Positions 27,751 through 36,845 of a stretch of 64,000 bases of DNA are shown here, one piece after another. Below the pieces are notes generated by a model. The model saw only the letters and a list, made by a program, of their open reading frames with translations, made no database searches and was not told the origin of the DNA. Source of the DNA: Neobacillus ginsengisoli. GTDB lineage: Bacteria; Bacillota; Bacilli; Bacillales_B; DSM-18226. The stretch covers positions 192,680 through 256,679 of the forward strand of contig NZ_JAUSTW010000009.1 of the NCBI RefSeq assembly GCF_030813055.1, in the 5' to 3' direction. A program made the position numbers and the translations under genes. Every line of letters begins with the position of its first letter. Position 1 is the first letter of the stretch.

Positions 27751-28455
27751 TTACAACAAGCAGGTGTTTTCAGGCAGATTTACTGATGTCAGAATATCAA
27801 GTTCAACTAACCTCTTATAAGTATATGAAGAACCCTTTAATAGATTATTATCTAAATAGGCTGGATGACACATAATTTCGACGGTTACCCCATCCTGTAG
27901 GCGGGCTGGGAGGTTTGTAAAATAATGGGGTGTTACGCCTTCTCCGTAGAAATCAAAAAGTGTTAGGTCTGCGAGTGATTCTACACCATCAATGCCTATA
28001 CTGCCATTCCGTCTTACTGGGATTCCGAATTTTTCCGACAATCTTTTTACAACCGGAGACAGTTCTATTAATGTATGGACATGGTGATGACTGTCGAAAT
28101 GGGTTGGGTTAAGTCCTGAATGGATAAATCGTTCGATTTGAGCGTTCCATTCTCTTTCCAATTCATCTAATGAAATATTTTTTGCCATAAAAATAGACAA
28201 GGACTTAAATTGCCCGTTTTCATCGACCAAGCTCGGCACATCTTCTAAGATCGGACGCCCGCATGTAAGTACGAGATGGATTCCAACGCGGAGTTCCGGA
28301 TATTTCTTAGCTAAGTGTAGGGCATGTTCTGTCCCTGACATATTCATCATCATCGATGTTGAATTGACTATTCCATATAAATAGCTATCTATAATTCCAT
28401 TGTTAACTCCACGGCTTAATCCAAAGTCGTCTGCATTAACGATTAATTTTATCAT
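27751..28455 (-). CDS. chbG: Chitooligosaccharide deacetylase ChbG (YdjC family)
   Basis: Metal-dependent carbohydrate deacetylase, 234 aa. The metal and catalytic residues appear in LIVNADDFGLSRGVNNGI (Asp10-Asp11), RVGIHLVLTCGRP (His about 59) and HFDSHHHVHT (about 117-126). In E. coli the enzyme removes one acetyl group from diacetylchitobiose-6-P so that the phospho-glycosidase can cleave it. Last gene of the PTS operon, which favours chitobiose over cellobiose as its sugar. RBS AAAGGTGA. Confidence 0.9.
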   Translation of the reverse strand: MIKLIVNADDFGLSRGVNNGIIDSYLYGIVNSTSMMMNMSGTEHALHLAKKYPELRVGIHLVLTCGRPILEDVPSLVDENGQFKSLSIFMAKNISLDELEREWNAQIERFIHSGLNPTHFDSHHHVHTLIELSPVVKRLSEKFGIPVRRNGSIGIDGVESLADLTLFDFYGEGVTPHYFTNLPARLQDGVTVEIMCHPAYLDNNLLKGSSYTYKRLVELDILTSVNLPENTCLL

Positions 28456-28524
28456 GTAGGAATCACCTTTAATCGAAAATTTTTAACACTCCAGGAGCAA
28501 AAGAACTCCGAACAAGTATTTACT

Positions 28525-28860
28525 TTACTCTTCCATTGGTATACGTTTTGATAATTTAAACCTTTGATATAAATCAACTATTTCCTCCGCCAAATCTTTT
28601 ACTATCATTGCATTCATTAAATGGTCTTGCGCATGAACCATTAACAGGGAGATCTCGGTTTTTTCTCCTCTGATCTCACTTTGAATAAGAGACGTTTGAA
28701 TATGATGTGCCTCATTTAATGCGTTTGCTGATTCTTTTAATTTACTTTTTGCGCCATTAAAGTCACCCTGTTTTGCTAAGTATATTGCTTCCATCGCAGC
28801 GCTCCTTCCGTTGCCGCCATGGAGAATAATTTGAAAGATCACTACTTCTAAGTTATCCAT
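28525..28860 (-). CDS. PTS lactose/cellobiose-type EIIA
   Basis: 111 aa phosphocarrier of the Lac/Chb family. It phosphorylates EIIB; the active His lies in LLMVHAQDHLMNAM (about residue 79), and the family N terminus ILHGGNGRSAAMEAIYLAKQ is clear. The start is preceded by AGGAGG. It lies between the phospho-glycosidase (24 nt upstream) and chbG. Confidence 0.93.
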   Translation of the reverse strand: MDNLEVVIFQIILHGGNGRSAAMEAIYLAKQGDFNGAKSKLKESANALNEAHHIQTSLIQSEIRGEKTEISLLMVHAQDHLMNAMIVKDLAEEIVDLYQRFKLSKRIPMEE

Positions 28861-28884
28861 TCTATTTCCCTCCTATTCTGTTAT

Positions 28885-30198
28885 TTAATGAAACTGTGGA
28901 AGGTATTTTTTGTGAGATTCAAGCATTTCGTCTAAAATAACTTTTGCGATTCTGTCGCTGGGTACCAGTGGATTTATTGTCATGGCTAGTAAAGCCGTTC
29001 CATAATCACCGTTGATGGCAGCGTCAATCGCTACCCGTTCAAATGACTTCATTTGGTTTACGAGACCACGCACTTGTATAGGTAAATCCCCCATCGCAAT
29101 CGGTTTAGGTCCATCCTTTGTAATGATGCAGCTGACTTCTACTGCGGAATCAAAAGGGATACTGGCTATAGCTCCATTATTCATTGTGTTAACCGCTTGG
29201 ATGTCCCGTTTATCTGTATACATGGAGTGAATGAGCCTTACTGCAGCATCACTATAGTAGGCACCTCCACGCATCTCTAACTGAGGAGGCTTAACAGCTA
29301 AAGCTGGATTTTTATATAACTCGAACAGTTCCTCTTCTAATTTTTTGACTACCTCTGCTCGTGTTCCGCCTTCTTTAAAATTTTCCAATTCTTTTTCCAA
29401 CATGTCTCCAGCCTTATAATAGTAGTTATGATAGGGACACGGAAAAACGGCTAACGCTCTTATGAATTCCGGCTCCCATCCCATTGCATGGATGTTTTGC
29501 ATCGTAATGCTTTTATCGGGGTCAGTAATTAATGAAATCACTAGATCCTTCACAGATACCCCATCAACAAAAACATCAAGTCCATACACCATATGGTTCA
29601 AACCTGCAAAATCAATCCTAACTTTTTTATGATCTACCTCTAACAGTTTGGCAACGCCCATTTCCATTCCGATCGGCACATTACATAACCCGACAACTTT
29701 ATCGATATTACTGTAACGGAGCACTGCCTCTGTTACCATGCCGGCAGGGTTTGTAAAGTTTATCAGCCAGGCATTCGGACAAAACTCTTCCATTTCTCTG
29801 CAAATCTCAAGGATAACCGGGATCGTCCTTAGGGCTTTAAATAAGCCGCCGGGACCATTTGTCTCCTGACCAAGAACACCGTGTTTCAACGGTATACGCT
29901 CATCTAGTTCGCGTGCAGCAAGCTGCCCTACGCGAAATTGGGTGGTAACAAAATCAGCTGACTTTAAAGCCTCTTTTCGATCTAAAGTTAAATGAATTTC
30001 AATAGAAACTCCTGCTTTTTGAACCATTCTTTTTGCTAGATTACCGACAATTTCAAGCTTTTCTTTTCCTTCTTCTATGTCTACAAGCCATATTTCTCTG
30101 ACTGGGAGCTCGGAATGATATTTTATAAACCCTTCGATTAATTCAGGTGTATAACTGGATCCCCCGCCAATCGTTGCGATTTTTAAACCTGTTTTCAT
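28885..30198 (-). CDS. 6-phospho-beta-glucosidase, GH4 family
   Basis: NAD- and metal-dependent hydrolase of phosphorylated disaccharides, 437 aa. NAD-binding loop IATIGGGSSYTPELIEGF (about 7-24), metal-site region CNVPIG (about 172-177), and the GH4 segment FAGLNHMVYG (about 199-208). LicH/ChbF-like. It would cleave the 6-P disaccharide delivered by the PTS. RBS AGAGGTG. A long-armed hairpin separates it from the upstream EIIC gene. Confidence 0.9.
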   Translation of the reverse strand: MKTGLKIATIGGGSSYTPELIEGFIKYHSELPVREIWLVDIEEGKEKLEIVGNLAKRMVQKAGVSIEIHLTLDRKEALKSADFVTTQFRVGQLAARELDERIPLKHGVLGQETNGPGGLFKALRTIPVILEICREMEEFCPNAWLINFTNPAGMVTEAVLRYSNIDKVVGLCNVPIGMEMGVAKLLEVDHKKVRIDFAGLNHMVYGLDVFVDGVSVKDLVISLITDPDKSITMQNIHAMGWEPEFIRALAVFPCPYHNYYYKAGDMLEKELENFKEGGTRAEVVKKLEEELFELYKNPALAVKPPQLEMRGGAYYSDAAVRLIHSMYTDKRDIQAVNTMNNGAIASIPFDSAVEVSCIITKDGPKPIAMGDLPIQVRGLVNQMKSFERVAIDAAINGDYGTALLAMTINPLVPSDRIAKVILDEMLESHKKYLPQFH

Positions 30199-30303
30199 TC
30201 TTTTACACCTCTTGTAGAATCGATTATTTAAGTCGTTAAAATTCTATGTAAGACCCCCAATAAATGTAGCAAATAGTAAAACACTTGGATCAGACCAAAA
30301 GCA

Positions 30304-30363
30304 AAGCCCTGAGTAGGAACGGGGTTGAAAACAAATACGATGATTCTGTTGTGCTCAGGGCTT
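30304..30363 (-). other. Intercistronic hairpin between EIIC and GH4 genes
   Basis: 10-bp perfect arms AAGCCCTGAG / CTCAGGGCTT enclosing 40 nt, no T-run. It could be an mRNA processing or stability element that sets different protein levels within the operon. Confidence 0.5.
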
Positions 30364-30400
30364 ATAGTAAATTTCATAGAATTAGTGTTTTTACCTGTTT

Positions 30401-31771
30401 TTATAAACTTAAGGTATCAGTTGGTTCGGTTGTAGTATTACTTTTTTCTTTCTTAGCTTCAATTCGACCCTGTGCAATAACAAAAGGCAAATAAATAAAG
30501 ATGGAAATGGCTAAATTAACGGCCGCTAACACAGCACCTGAAATATGACCGCCAGTTGCCAGCAAACCGCCAATTATCGGTGGGGTCACCCAAGGAATTA
30601 CAGCAACAACTGGATAAACTAAACCTAGATGGATAGCTGAATAGGATACGATCGTCATGATAATTGGTCCTAATATAAACGGGATGAACCAGATTGGATT
30701 TAAAACGATTGGAAGACCAAACAGTATGGGTTCGTTAATCTGAAAAATCCCCGGTGGTGTACCTAATGCAAGTAATTGTTTATGGCGTTTTCGACCGGCG
30801 ATAAACATGGCAACTAATAAGCCAATTGTTGCTCCAGAACCGCCAAGAAAAACAAACGCATCGAAGAAATTGCCAGCAAGGACGTGATATTTGCTTAAAT
30901 CATTCACGCCTTGTGCATACATATTTACATTATCTTGCCCTAGCTTCGTTAATAAAGGTGTGTAGATTCCTCCTAGTATGTTTGGACCGTGAAGACCAAA
31001 GATCCAGAAGACGTGAATCAAGAAAACGATCAGAATTGCGAACGGCATGGAATCTACTGCACCTGTGAGCGGTGAGACCAGTACTTTATTAATCCAATCA
31101 TTGAGGTATGCACCATCACTGATAAATGTTCGTAAAATAAGTCCAAACAAACCTATTATAAATATCGTCGCCATTCCTGGGAGTAACTTTGCAAAAGAAC
31201 GAGCTACAGCTGGTGGGACACCATCAGGCAACTTAATCACTAAATATTTGACTTTAGCTAAGCGGACGAATATTTCAGTTGCCACAATCGCTACTATGAT
31301 CCCTGTGAATAAGGCTGTAGCATTGAAATAATTCCAGCTGACAAAACCCCACGCTCCCCCTGTCAATGCTTTGCCGCTTGCGGGAGTGAGTGTAACATTT
31401 GCTACTTGAGGAACTAGAACAAAAAAGGAAGCAGCGGACACAAACATTGCTTCGAAACCATCATCACCGTAAGACCTTGCTAGTTTATTAGCAATACCAA
31501 AAACGGCAAATATGGTCATGAAGGCAAGTGTTCCCCACCAAATATCTAACCCCAATGTCTTCCAATTCGTACCGAAAATGGATATCATAAATTTTTGGTA
31601 GTAATCACCAAAGCCCGGTACTGCACCTAAGTTAGTTAATAACACAGATAAAGAACCAATAATTGTAATTGCAATCATTCCAACCAATGCGTCACGAATC
31701 GCAAGAAGATGCCTGTTATTGCCGAGTTTATTTGCGAATGGCATAAAAAATTTATCAATAAAATTCATCAT
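30401..31771 (-). CDS. PTS cellobiose/diacetylchitobiose-type EIIC permease
   Basis: 456 aa membrane component of the Lac family PTS (CelB/LicC/ChbC). Start chosen at ATG 31771 (MMNFIDKFFMPFANKLGNNR), 5 nt after the EIIB stop and preceded by GAGGGAC; the frame open to 31831 overlaps EIIB and has no start signal. About ten TM helices; family segments PPGIFQINEPILFGLPIVLN (about 341-360) and GATIGLL are visible, with the conserved NEP of the substrate site. It takes up and phosphorylates the disaccharide with EIIB and EIIA. Confidence 0.92.
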   Translation of the reverse strand: MMNFIDKFFMPFANKLGNNRHLLAIRDALVGMIAITIIGSLSVLLTNLGAVPGFGDYYQKFMISIFGTNWKTLGLDIWWGTLAFMTIFAVFGIANKLARSYGDDGFEAMFVSAASFFVLVPQVANVTLTPASGKALTGGAWGFVSWNYFNATALFTGIIVAIVATEIFVRLAKVKYLVIKLPDGVPPAVARSFAKLLPGMATIFIIGLFGLILRTFISDGAYLNDWINKVLVSPLTGAVDSMPFAILIVFLIHVFWIFGLHGPNILGGIYTPLLTKLGQDNVNMYAQGVNDLSKYHVLAGNFFDAFVFLGGSGATIGLLVAMFIAGRKRHKQLLALGTPPGIFQINEPILFGLPIVLNPIWFIPFILGPIIMTIVSYSAIHLGLVYPVVAVIPWVTPPIIGGLLATGGHISGAVLAAVNLAISIFIYLPFVIAQGRIEAKKEKSNTTTEPTDTLSL

Positions 31772-31776
31772 GTCCC

Positions 31777-32085
31777 TCACGCCCCTTTTAACAGATTGAT
31801 TGCTTGTTTCAATACTTCCTCTCCATTGCAAAGTCCATAATGCATAGGATTTATAGATTCCACAGGAATTCCTTTCTTCTCTCCGACTTTCTTAAGCTGC
31901 GAAAGCAAATAACGAACTTGCGGTCCAAGAAGCAGCACATCAGCCTTCTCTATTTGGTTATTAACTTCTGTTGAACCAACTGCCCAAATTTTACAATCGA
32001 TACCTTGAACTTTTGCACTTGCTTCCATCTTTGAAACTAAGAGACTTGTGGACATTCCGGCTGAACAACATAATAAGATTTTCAT
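31777..32085 (-). CDS. PTS cellobiose-type EIIB
   Basis: 102 aa from ATG 32085 ([20 protein letters not shown]) after AGGTGGG. The phospho-cysteine is in the P-loop CSAGMSTS (Cys7). First gene of the operon EIIB-EIIC-GH4-EIIA-chbG. A cre-like site lies 22 nt upstream of the start. Confidence 0.94.
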   Translation of the reverse strand: MKILLCCSAGMSTSLLVSKMEASAKVQGIDCKIWAVGSTEVNNQIEKADVLLLGPQVRYLLSQLKKVGEKKGIPVESINPMHYGLCNGEEVLKQAINLLKGA

Positions 32086-32106
32086 AAAATCCCACCTAAG
32101 CAAAAA

Positions 32107-32120
32107 TGATAACGTTTACA
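32107..32120. promoter_or_regulatory. Catabolite-responsive element (cre) before the PTS operon
   Basis: TGATAACGTTTACA matches the CcpA consensus TGWAANCGNTNWCA at all but one position. It sits between promoter region and EIIB start, the usual place for glucose repression by roadblock. Confidence 0.65.
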
Positions 32121-32334
32121 AAAATGAAAAATAATTGCATTAATAAAAATGGAAATGGGCCAATTGAAAACGTAATTTAACAGTAATGCGGTTGTTTGAC
32201 CTCCTCCCCCTTATGTAACGTATACCTTATTTTGAAAACGTAGTGTTGAATTGTTATAACCTAATTGTAATGACAATTCTGAATATTTACAATACATTTT
32301 TTATAAATTTGTTATCATTATTTTTATTTGTTAT

Positions 32335-32355
32335 TACAAATTAATAAAATTTGTA
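32335..32355. promoter_or_regulatory. Palindrome in front of the GntR gene
   Basis: TACAAAT and ATTTGTA around a 7-nt centre, 62 bp upstream of the regulator start. A candidate autoregulatory operator in the divergent EIIB/gntR gap (32086-32416), which is otherwise very AT-rich. Confidence 0.4.
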
Positions 32356-32416
32356 TTATTTCTATATTTGAGTCCTAATTTTTGTTATTCTAAGTATATT
32401 GAGGAGGACGTTCGAT

Positions 32417-33145
32417 ATGAAAGAATATGTGAAAGACGGAAATTCCTTGCACTTAAGAGTGAAAGAGGCAATTATTCAATTAATAAACGACGGTGAATAT
32501 AAGCCGAACTCTCAGCTGCCGACTGAGGCTGAATTTTGCGAGAAATACGGGGTAAGCAGGACAACGGTACGAACTGCATTACAACAGTTAACAACGGAAG
32601 GTTATGTTTTTCGTAAAAGGGGAAGCGGCACCTTTGTTTCAGCCAACAAAGTAAAACAAATTTTAACAACAACTGTTGAACACTTTTCGAAGCAAATTAA
32701 GATGCAGGGCAAAAAGCCGTTAATTAAAGTTCTGAAATTGGAAGTAATACCGGCGGACGAGTATCTCAGTGAACAACTTAAGATTCGCGAGGGTGACCCC
32801 GTCAATATGCTTGAGAGGGTTCGTTTTGTCAATGAAGTACCTTTACAGTATGAAATTGCCTATTTACCCTGGTATAAAACTCCTGCTTTAAATCGAGATG
32901 CTTGTGAAAAATCATTATATAAACTTTTAGAAAGTCAATTTGGTTTGAAAATAAACAAGACAATCGAAACACTAGAATTGTTTACTGTTGACCAGGAGGC
33001 AGCAGATAAATTGAATATCAGCATTGGCGATCCATGCTTTGAGCTCGACACTCTGGCCTACCTAAGTGATGGGACAATTATTGAATACTCGAAAACAATT
33101 TATCGCGGCGATTTAGCCCATTTTGTAATTGAAAGAAACTACTAA
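32417..33145 (+). CDS. GntR/HutC-family (UTRA) transcriptional regulator
   Basis: 242 aa from ATG 32417 after GAGGAGG. N-terminal winged helix: QLPTEAEFCEKYGVSRTTVR (about 34-53) and GYVFRKRGSGTFVS. C-terminal UTRA ligand domain with NMLERVRFVNEVPLQYEIAY and the end TIIEYSKTIYRGDLAHFVIE. Divergent from the PTS operon, so most likely its sugar-phosphate-responsive repressor. Confidence 0.9.
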   Translation: MKEYVKDGNSLHLRVKEAIIQLINDGEYKPNSQLPTEAEFCEKYGVSRTTVRTALQQLTTEGYVFRKRGSGTFVSANKVKQILTTTVEHFSKQIKMQGKKPLIKVLKLEVIPADEYLSEQLKIREGDPVNMLERVRFVNEVPLQYEIAYLPWYKTPALNRDACEKSLYKLLESQFGLKINKTIETLELFTVDQEAADKLNISIGDPCFELDTLAYLSDGTIIEYSKTIYRGDLAHFVIERNY

Positions 33146-33292
33146 AACATAGCAGGAAATCATTGCCTGCTTATTACAGATTGGTTCGAAAAATATGACA
33201 TTCTATTTTAGCAACAACATCCATGCACTTTTTGTCCTATAAATCTGATATAGTAATCTTTAAGAAAAAATAGAAAGGAATTTAGATAAACA

Positions 33293-34120
33293 ATGAAATG
33301 TATATCAATAGATTTAGATGGAACGTTATTAAATTCTGAACATGAAATTTCTGATGCGAATGTGAAAGCCTTAAATGAATTGCAAGAACTGGGACACTGC
33401 ATTATTTTGAACACAGGTCGGGCTTATGCGGATGTAATTAAATTAAAAGCGGTGCAAAATATGGAAGTTCCTATTTTTTGTATTAATGGTTCTGTTTTAT
33501 ACTCAAAATCAAGTGAACTGCTTTATGAGGCTACTCTATCTGTTTCCACATATAAAGAAATATTCAAGATTTTAAAGGGGTTAGGTGTAGGAATTCTCGT
33601 ATATACAAATTATGGCGGCTTCCCGTCCACTTTGCCACCATTACATGGTAAAAATAAAAAAGAACTCGATATCCTTTTTCAAGGGTACAATTATGATGAA
33701 ATTCTGGAAAAAGATAATCTTAAAATCTATAAACTTATTGCTTTGGTACACCATGATCAATTGGAAAAGGTAGAAGAAGTAAAAACGGCATTAGCCGGTA
33801 AATTTCCGATTACAATGGCATCTTCTTTTCCTAATAATGTGGAAATTACTTCAAACGAAGCACATAAGGGAAAGGCATTATTACGTTACCGGCAAATGAT
33901 GAATCTATCTTTTGATGAAATTATTGCGTTTGGCGATGGCGGCAACGATCTCGCACAATTTGAAGTAGCCACGACTTCGGTTGCAATGGGCAATGCACCA
34001 CTTCAAATTCAGCAAAAAGCTGATTTAGTAACAAAGACAAATGATGAAGATGGTTTTGCTTATGCTGTTTGTCATCTATTACAATTATTAAACAAGGAAG
34101 AGGAACTATCAGTTAATTAG
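33293..34120 (+). CDS. Cof-type HAD-IIB phosphatase
   Basis: 275 aa. Motif I DLDGTLLN (nucleophile Asp7, acid Asp9), motif II as LNTGR, a C2-type cap, and motif IV GDGGNDLAQF (about 213-222). Such enzymes dephosphorylate sugar phosphates or cofactors; the position after the PTS regulator suggests sugar phosphates, but this is weak inference. AGAAAGGAA lies 12 nt before the ATG. Confidence 0.9.
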   Translation: MKCISIDLDGTLLNSEHEISDANVKALNELQELGHCIILNTGRAYADVIKLKAVQNMEVPIFCINGSVLYSKSSELLYEATLSVSTYKEIFKILKGLGVGILVYTNYGGFPSTLPPLHGKNKKELDILFQGYNYDEILEKDNLKIYKLIALVHHDQLEKVEEVKTALAGKFPITMASSFPNNVEITSNEAHKGKALLRYRQMMNLSFDEIIAFGDGGNDLAQFEVATTSVAMGNAPLQIQQKADLVTKTNDEDGFAYAVCHLLQLLNKEEELSVN

Positions 34121-34156
34121 CTGGGAATTTCGATTATTACCATCCATGTTCACGCG

Positions 34157-34203
34157 AATCCGCTAGGCCTGTTTGCATAAATGAGAAACATGTCTAGCGG
34201 ATT
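34157..34203 (+). terminator. Hairpin after the HAD phosphatase gene
   Basis: AATCCGCTAG paired with CTAGCGGATT, with TGTTT/AAACA extending inside. There is no clean T-run, so a terminator call is tentative. Confidence 0.45.
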
Positions 34204-34290
34204 GCTGCATTTAAATTCATATATAAACAACCTTACACTTATATATTCATTTATTTCTTTCCTTATTGTAAAATCACTAAACATCAAATG

Positions 34291-34449
34291 TTAACTATTG
34301 CCGGCATCCTTTGACCCTTCCGATTTTTTAGCACTTTTGCTTACATAAGGTTTGGCACTCTTGGCTCTGTTGGCACTGGCTTGCCAACGATTCCAGCCCT
34401 TCTTGCCTGTTCCTCTACCTGTTCCACCTTTACCCTTAGGTTTATTCAT
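34291..34449 (-). CDS. Small basic Gly/Lys-rich protein, 52 aa
   Basis: MNKPKGKGGTGRGTGKKGWN then RWQASANRAKSAKPYVSKSA and a Lys/Ser tail. GGAGTG lies 9 nt before ATG 34449. Strongly basic N-terminal half with KGKGGTGRGTGKKGW suggests nucleic acid binding. I believe similar short proteins occur in other Bacillaceae, but I cannot name a family. Confidence 0.65.
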   Translation of the reverse strand: MNKPKGKGGTGRGTGKKGWNRWQASANRAKSAKPYVSKSAKKSEGSKDAGNS

Positions 34450-34509
34450 ATTAAAATCACTCCATTATTTTTGGACACCTGCGTGCCAGTAATTTTTTGT
34501 TTTGCTATT

Positions 34510-34902
34510 TTACTTCAATGGTGTAGCAACCATCCATACATGACCGAAAGGGTCTTCAATTTTTCCTACACGGTCTCCATGTGGCATATCCTGAATCGGT
34601 CTAAGGGAAGTTGAACCTGAATTCACAGCACGTTCTACTACATCGTCAACATTATCTACATATAAATAAATGATTCCTGGTTTACCGCCAAGCGATTTCG
34701 CCGCACGGTTGTGTCCGGGAAATTCATCGGCTATCATGATGTGTGCATTTCCAACCTTCACCTCAGCATGCTCAATTTTCCCATCGATCGTTACCATTCT
34801 GTTTACCTCGTCGGCGCGAAACACATTTTTGTAAAACTCGATTGCATTTTTAGCATCATTTACTGCCAACATCGGGATCGCTGTAGAAATATCCCTGCTC
34901 AT
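34510..34902 (-). CDS. VOC-superfamily (glyoxalase/PhnB-like) protein
   Basis: 130 aa with paired beta-alpha-beta-beta-beta modules: IPMLAVNDAKNAIEFYKNVF at the N terminus, HIMIADEFPGHN in the middle, and DRVGKIEDPFGHVWMVAT at the C terminus, the PhnB-like arrangement. GGAGGAG precedes the ATG. Substrate unknown; a fosfomycin-type or glyoxalase role cannot be assigned. Confidence 0.85.
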   Translation of the reverse strand: MSRDISTAIPMLAVNDAKNAIEFYKNVFRADEVNRMVTIDGKIEHAEVKVGNAHIMIADEFPGHNRAAKSLGGKPGIIYLYVDNVDDVVERAVNSGSTSLRPIQDMPHGDRVGKIEDPFGHVWMVATPLK

Positions 34903-35076
34903 TTATTAACTCCTCCTTAACAACCGAAATGCGCCACCCGATTTTTGAAGACCAAAGGACTCAACACCTTTTTCTATCATTGTTAGAAGTTGATTTTCCT
35001 TTCTTTTTCACGTGTTATATATGCCGGCACTTTTGTAATTTTTTTAAAATTCAGCATAACTCAATCCTTCTGAAGC

Positions 35077-35928
35077 TTATTTACTAACTTTAAACCAATG
35101 ATGAGGAGTGTGTAAAGAAGGTGGTAATTTTGTATTATGATCTCCCTTAGCTGAGTTAATTTGTGCTTGTGTGAGAAAAATACTTCCTGTAAGATTAGCT
35201 CCGCTTAAATCAGCGTCTCTAAAGTCTGCACCGATAAGATCAGTCATTCTCATGTCAGCTTGTCTGAGGTCAGCTGCTATAAGCAACACTCCTCTTAAAT
35301 CTGTCCCTCTAAGGTCGGCCCCTCTCAAATCTGCACCGATTAGGTCGCTTCCCTTCCTTATTTTTTTCAGATTTTTATTAGGAGAAACCTGTGCACGTAC
35401 CAGTTCACTCGTTTGTTGAAGTAAATTATTAACAATCGCTCGATGAGCCGGTACATTAAGGCCCAGGATAGATTTTGGACTAAGATTCGTGAGAAATTCC
35501 GTTTCTTCTAGAGCAGCATGCAAATCTTTATAAATCGGCTGAGCTTCTTCTAAACTAAGTGCTTCATTTAAGTAACAAAGCATTTCCTGAAGTTGCTGCA
35601 TAATCGGATATACCTCAAACATTTCCTTAGATAACTCAGGGTAATTTCGCCAATCGTTTCCGGAATACGTGACTTGAGAAACCTTTTGACCTGCGCCAAA
35701 GCATTCATATACAGCGCAGCCGCGAAACCCGTTTTTTCTGAGATTTTTATGTATACTGCAACGATAATCTGATTGTAAGTTTTGACAGGGAGTACCGGCA
35801 TCTTTATCAATTGCAAAATCAGCAGATTTTGCATACGGCAAAGCTACACAGCACAAGCCAAAACAATTTTCACAGTCTGCCCTAAACTGATTAAGAATAT
35901 TGTCGTTTTTCGTTAATTGATTTGACAA
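35077..35928 (-). CDS. Pentapeptide-repeat protein with N-terminal Cys-rich domain
   Basis: 283 aa from TTG 35928 (GGAAGTG upstream). The N-terminal 80 residues hold a cysteine cluster (CENCFGLCCV, TPCQNLQSDYRCSIH, GCAVYECFG) like the zinc/iron-binding YkgJ-type domains. The C-terminal part (about residues 195-260) is a right-handed beta-helix of A(D/N)LR repeats, about ten pentapeptides starting at GADLRGADLRGTDLRG. Role unknown; some pentapeptide proteins bind DNA gyrase. Confidence 0.82.
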   Translation of the reverse strand: MSNQLTKNDNILNQFRADCENCFGLCCVALPYAKSADFAIDKDAGTPCQNLQSDYRCSIHKNLRKNGFRGCAVYECFGAGQKVSQVTYSGNDWRNYPELSKEMFEVYPIMQQLQEMLCYLNEALSLEEAQPIYKDLHAALEETEFLTNLSPKSILGLNVPAHRAIVNNLLQQTSELVRAQVSPNKNLKKIRKGSDLIGADLRGADLRGTDLRGVLLIAADLRQADMRMTDLIGADFRDADLSGANLTGSIFLTQAQINSAKGDHNTKLPPSLHTPHHWFKVSK

Positions 35929-36113
35929 TCCTTACACTTCCTTTAATAAAGCTATTACTTTTATAGTTTATCTGTATAATGGATAAACCTCTAATCATTA
36001 TAATTTAGTAAATCTTTCTTAACAATTAGATATTCTTCTAAAATGGTTCATGTAGAAAAATGAATATTTCTCCATTTATTACATAACCTATTGCTGTTCA
36101 GGAGGTGAAAAAT

Positions 36114-36320
36114 ATGTCAGATCAAACATATAATAACAATCGTCGAGATGACCAAAGCATTTCAGAAAGCGTAAAAGATACTGCAGGAGCTGCATTCCAC
36201 GGAGTTCATAATGCTTTAGAAGCAACCGAAAACGCCGCTATGAGTGCTGTAGACGGAACGGCAAACGCTGTAAACAATCTAACAAATAAAGCAAATGAAA
36301 TAAAAAATTCCCTTGATTGA
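36114..36320 (+). CDS. Small Ala/Asn-rich helical protein, 68 aa
   Basis: MSDQTYNNNRRDDQSISESV at the start, then VHNALEATENAAMSAVDGTA and a Lys-rich end. ATG 36114 has a strong GGAGGTG; the frame from 36105 begins inside that site. Amphipathic repeats of the AxxAxxx type resemble YtxH/LEA-like or general-stress small proteins. Single gene with its own terminator overlapping the stop. Confidence 0.7.
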   Translation: MSDQTYNNNRRDDQSISESVKDTAGAAFHGVHNALEATENAAMSAVDGTANAVNNLTNKANEIKNSLD

Positions 36321-36332
36321 AGGGAATTTTTT
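36303..36332 (+). terminator. Terminator of the small Ala/Asn-rich gene
   Basis: AAAAATTCCCTT, 5-nt loop, AAGGGAATTTTTT. The stem contains the stop codon. Confidence 0.85.
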
Positions 36333-36371
36333 ATTTCTAATATTAAATTACTAACAATTTCAATTTTTCCT

Positions 36372-36464
36372 TGTCCGTACAGAGCGGACACCAAAAATCA
36401 AAACTAAACTGTCCACCCACTGCGGACAGATTGCAAAAAATGTCTTTTTATGGTGCCTGTCACC
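36372..36464. repeat. Hairpin cluster with TGTCCG/CGGACA motifs and a GGTGCCTGTCACC element
   Basis: TGTCCG/CGGACA (36372-36390), CTGTCC/GGACAG (36409-36429) and GGTGCCTGTCACC plus six T residues (36452-36470). The last element recurs as both arms of the repeat at 54308-54346. Confidence 0.55.
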
Positions 36465-36489
36465 TTTTTTAAATATAATCAATCAACAC

Positions 36490-36660
36490 ATCGTCTAATG
36501 GTAAGCGTCTTCAAAAGCACTTCTTTATACATTTTCTACACTTTTATACATTTCTTTATCGCCCAATACCGCAATGACGGCAGATGCAGTTTCTACCTGC
36601 TCTTGATTGTTAGCGATTGCGTGATTTAGAAAATGAAGAATTAATTGTCAAAAAAATTAG
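36490..36660 (-). pseudogene. Nitroreductase-family gene remnant
   Basis: The minus strand reads ILHFLNHAIANNQEQVETAS then AVIAVLGDKEMYKSVENV and a stop at 36525, continuing in frame past it as RSAFEDAYH. The pattern LL..A.NQ.QV..ASAVI.VLGD..MYK is the mid-region of nitroreductase-like NAD(P)H oxidoreductases. No start and no C-terminal half. Confidence 0.55.
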
Positions 36661-36762
36661 AAATGGGTTAAAAACCGAAAAAAATCGAATTAAATTAAAT
36701 ATATCCTTATTAATACCCTTAATTTAGAGAAATTAAGGGGAGGTTTTATTTGCTATTTCCAT

Positions 36763-36788
36763 AAAAATAGGTGCAGATAGCTGCACCT
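36763..36788 (-). terminator. Terminator of the FAD monooxygenase gene
   Basis: Minus strand AGGTGCAG, 4-nt loop, CTGCACCT, then ATTTTTA. A second inverted repeat CCCTTAATTT / AAATTAAGGG lies just beyond (36711-36740). Confidence 0.8.
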
Positions 36789-36845
36789 CTAAGTCTTTTT
36801 AAAAAAGTTGTCTTAAAATTCATCTGCTAACGATTATTAATAATT

